Below, piece by piece: positions 62,701-64,000 of a stretch of 64,000 nt of DNA. Positions within the stretch are counted from its first letter, which is position 1. Every line of letters starts with the position of its first letter. Under the pieces are notes generated by a model. That model searched no databases, was not told the origin of the DNA, and was given only the letters and a program-made list of their open reading frames with translations. The stretch spans positions 1-64,000 of the forward strand of contig NZ_DASSAB010000050.1 of assembly GCF_035685805.1 (NCBI RefSeq), given 5' to 3'. Source of the DNA: Dyella_A sp035685805. GTDB lineage: Bacteria > Pseudomonadota > Gammaproteobacteria > Xanthomonadales > Rhodanobacteraceae. Position numbers and translations under genes: made by a program.

Positions 62701-63293
62701 TCCAGGAACACGCCGAGCAGAGCGAGCGCAAGACCTATCTGGACAACCAGCTCAACGACCTCGTCAGCGCCATGGAGACGCTCGAGGGCGCGATCAAGAA
62801 GATCGATCGCGAGACCCGCCAGCGCTTCAAGGAGACCTTCGACAAGGTCAACGCCGGCGTGCAGGAACTGTTCCCGCGCCTGTTCGGCGGCGGTCATGCC
62901 TACCTGGAGCTCACCGGCGACGACCTGCTCAACACCGGCGTGGCGATCATGGCGCGCCCGCCCGGCAAGCGCGTGTCCAACATCACGCTGCTGTCCGGCG
63001 GCGAAAAGGCGCTCACCGCGGTGGCGCTGGTGTTTGCCATCTTCGGCCTGAACCCGGCGCCGTTCTGCCTGCTCGACGAGGTCGATGCGCCGCTGGACGA
63101 AGCCAACGTGGGCCGGTTCTCCAGCCTGGTGCGCGAAATGAGCGAGCAGGTGCAGTTCATCTTCATCAGCCACAACAAGGCCACCATGGAAGCGGCCACC
63201 CAGCTGTGCGGCGTCACCATGCGCGAGCCGGGCGTGTCCCGCCTGGTGCAGGTGGATCTCGCCGAAGCGGCTAAACTGGCCGGCGCCGCCTGA
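59793..63293 (+). CDS. smc: Chromosome partition protein SMC
   Basis: Structural-maintenance-of-chromosomes ATPase that condenses and segregates the chromosome. The 1166-residue protein has the N-terminal ATPase half (GFKSFVDPTTL, Walker A VGPNGCGKSNIIDAIRW), a long coiled coil, a hinge near residues 510-640 (LAGFGLDKARRLGESLQVDAGWESAVETVL as separate stretches), a second coiled coil and the C-terminal half with signature LLSGGEKALTAVALVFAIF and Walker B PFCLLDEVDAPLDEANV. ATG 59793 is the family start. Its stop is 11 bp before zipA, the usual order. Confidence 0.97.
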   Translation: MRLTTIKLAGFKSFVDPTTLHLPTNMTGVVGPNGCGKSNIIDAIRWVMGESAASRLRGDSLTDVIFSGSTSRKPVGQATVELIFDNADGSVQGEYGQYAEISVKRQVTRDGQSGYFLNGARCRRRDITDLFLGTGLGPRSYSIIEQGMISQIIEAAPEDLRTHLEEAAGISKYKERRKETESRIKATRENLDRVRDVRDEVDKQLEHLNRQARAAERWKALKDEQTRKEAELRALEYRGLKGEHDGQGQGLSAAEIEIEKQLAGQRQIEAQLESVRERHSGASEHLNEVQAEVYKVGAEIARVEQQVRYNKETAERLQRAQGEAEREHAELSAHIATDREQIETLALALAEGEPKLEALQQLQDDTAEAQRSTEAKLADWQSRWDAYTRTAGESSRAAEVERTKLNYLDRQAIDLSKRREALDAEHKATDVAALDAAADQLETEHETQRERVETLGSLLDQHKSAHEKVLDEERQVQSALNEARQQLQTARGRQSSLEALQHAALGQEESAASGWLAGFGLDKARRLGESLQVDAGWESAVETVLAGLLDGVLVDNPLALAGDFPSLGEADLALLAAGDGGQGSEGTLAAKVRGPAAAMQLLAQVHTADTLDEARHRIGTLAPAQSIITRSGEWLAPQWARVRRAQGNQVGVLAREREIRLLAEQVATLEARIEEATGQLDDLRTAKFEAERARDDAQRELYNAHRRQSELAGQLQSHRGKVETARARSEKVAGELSALIEQLDELQSQTREARARLDESVNHMGDLEDQRRELENERRALLEAREEARMNAREAADQAHSLALSMESKRSSLASLEQALARLDAQVRQVEARRSEIEEQLASGADPIAELEAERQTYLDQRLLVDRQLVEARRALEDCDIEFRKLEQQRQLAEHGLAALRESLSEKRLAAQALQLRAQQLADAIVASGLELDPLLAELPDDADADAWRRQLTDLGQKIVRLEPVNLAAIQEHAEQSERKTYLDNQLNDLVSAMETLEGAIKKIDRETRQRFKETFDKVNAGVQELFPRLFGGGHAYLELTGDDLLNTGVAIMARPPGKRVSNITLLSGGEKALTAVALVFAIFGLNPAPFCLLDEVDAPLDEANVGRFSSLVREMSEQVQFIFISHNKATMEAATQLCGVTMREPGVSRLVQVDLAEAAKLAGAA

Positions 63294-63304
63294 GGACTTT
63301 GCCG

Positions 63305-64000
63305 ATGAATCTCGATCCCGTGCTCGCCCTGGCCTGGAATGCCAACGTCGGCATTCCGCTGTTGATCGCCGGCATCATCGTACTGGTGCTGATCTGGCTG
63401 TTCGGACAGCCCAGGAAGGAGCAGGGCAGGCGTCGTGCGTCGACCGAACCGGCCGGCACGGGCGAGCGGCGCGAACCCACGGTGGGCGAAGCCAGCCTCG
63501 CCGACGATCCGTTCTTCACCACGCTTGATCGGGATTACCCGCAGGCCACCGCCACGCCGGCGAAACCGGCGCAAGGCGAACTCGACATGGGACTGCGCGA
63601 AGAGCTCGAGAAGCTCGGCGCCACGCTCGCAGGCAAGCGTGGCGCCGACGCGCCGGCGGGCTCCCCGGCACCGCGCCCGTCCAGCCAGGCCGCCTCGATC
63701 ATCGAGGCGCTGCGCGCGCCAAGCCAGCCCGAACCGTCGGTGGCCGACGCCCCGCAGCCCGTCACCAGTACACCGCCGCCACGACCCACGCCGCATTCGG
63801 AGCTGGGCAAGCGACCGCCGCAGCTGCCGGTGGAGCGCATCGTCACGCTGTTCGTGGTGGCGCGCGACGGCCAGACGTTCAACGGACCGGACCTCATCGT
63901 GGCGGCGGAGAAGGCTGGCCTCGATTTCGGCGACATGGGCATCTACCACCGGCTGATCGACGGCAAGCGCGAGCTCGGACCGATCTTCAGCGTGGCGAAC
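63305..64000 (+). CDS. zipA: Cell division protein ZipA (5' part, continues beyond window)
   Basis: FtsZ-tethering protein at the inner membrane of the divisome. The visible 232 codons (open to the window end) contain the N-terminal membrane anchor (GIPLLIAGIIVLVLIWLFG), a basic patch, a Pro/Ala-rich linker (PAPRPSSQAASIIEAL, TPPPRPTPH) and the start of the FtsZ-binding domain (VTLFVVARDGQTFNGPDLIVAAEKAGLDFGDMGIYHR). It starts 11 bp after smc. In most gammaproteobacteria ligA follows; here a ligA lies ~44 kb away, so what follows zipA cannot be told from the window. Confidence 0.93.
   Translation, partial: MNLDPVLALAWNANVGIPLLIAGIIVLVLIWLFGQPRKEQGRRRASTEPAGTGERREPTVGEASLADDPFFTTLDRDYPQATATPAKPAQGELDMGLREELEKLGATLAGKRGADAPAGSPAPRPSSQAASIIEALRAPSQPEPSVADAPQPVTSTPPPRPTPHSELGKRPPQLPVERIVTLFVVARDGQTFNGPDLIVAAEKAGLDFGDMGIYHRLIDGKRELGPIFSVAN

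Noticed and set aside
59664..63173. Long open frame antisense to smc
   Set aside because: It mirrors the smc coding region at high GC content; low-complexity Arg/Leu/Gln composition, no start signals, no family. A codon-bias shadow.

Overview
The window is a GC-rich, densely packed chromosomal segment of a gammaproteobacterium. Gene content and order point to the Xanthomonadales/Lysobacterales, most likely the Rhodanobacteraceae (Rhodanobacter/Dyella-like). The pointers are ftsK-lolA-rarA-serS, an rpfE-recJ pair close to prfB-lysS (genes that flank the rpf cluster in Xanthomonas), tpiA-secG-tRNA-Leu, smc-zipA, a DUF4785 protein and a pair of small class I cytochromes c. The genus is inference. 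There is no transposase, integrase, phage gene or CRISPR array; this is core genome with small accessory insertions.

Layout: 1-9.2 kb holds the FtsK C-terminus, LolA, a DUF1275 membrane protein, a large propeller-GGDEF sensor, RarA, a membrane protein with a 9-bp tandem repeat, SerRS and a small membrane protein. 9.3-15.8 kb has tRNA-Ser(UGA), a receiver-only regulator, a photolyase, two cation/proton antiporters and a drug exporter. 15.9-25.2 kb has LigA overlapping EpmA, a secreted S9 peptidase, a coupled lipase-DUF4785 pair and an MHS transporter. 25.2-33.1 kb has DUF2461, exonuclease I, oligoribonuclease, FolP, GlmM, two 2-oxoglutarate/Fe(II) oxygenase-like genes and an SDR. 33.2-43.6 kb has TpiA, SecG, tRNA-Leu(GAG), a GacA/UvrY-type regulator, RNase E and RluC (divergent), a CPBP membrane protein with PhhB, NfuA and two monoheme cytochromes. 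43.8-49.6 kb has a TraB-like protein, the agmatine-to-putrescine pair AguA/AguB, a small secreted protein and the ABC-F protein YheS. 49.6-58.7 kb has RpfE-like, RecJ, a SpoIIAA-like protein, AsnB, ExoD, RF2 (with its +1 frameshift), a GHGAR-repeat protein and LysRS. 59.1-64 kb has YciI, BolA, SMC and the start of ZipA.

The most interesting signal lies just upstream of asnB. A 43-codon reading frame carries five asparagine codons within seven positions. It is followed by a 14-bp GC-rich terminator hairpin, and a 9-nt segment overlapping the end of the frame can pair perfectly with the 5' arm of that terminator. This is the architecture of ribosome-mediated transcription attenuation, here apparently sensing asparagine to control asparagine synthetase. 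A candidate promoter would start the transcript at about the leader ATG, so the leader may be leaderless. The asnB gene also carries an in-frame insertion of about 55 codons in its glutaminase domain, containing a 132-bp structured element with imperfect 20-bp terminal inverted repeats, suggestive of a protein-coding palindromic mobile element.

Several conserved neighbourhoods are broken or interrupted: lolA and rarA are separated by a DUF1275 gene and a GGDEF gene, tRNA-Leu is not followed by nuo genes, ligA is about 44 kb from smc-zipA, and the rpf genes do not follow lysS.
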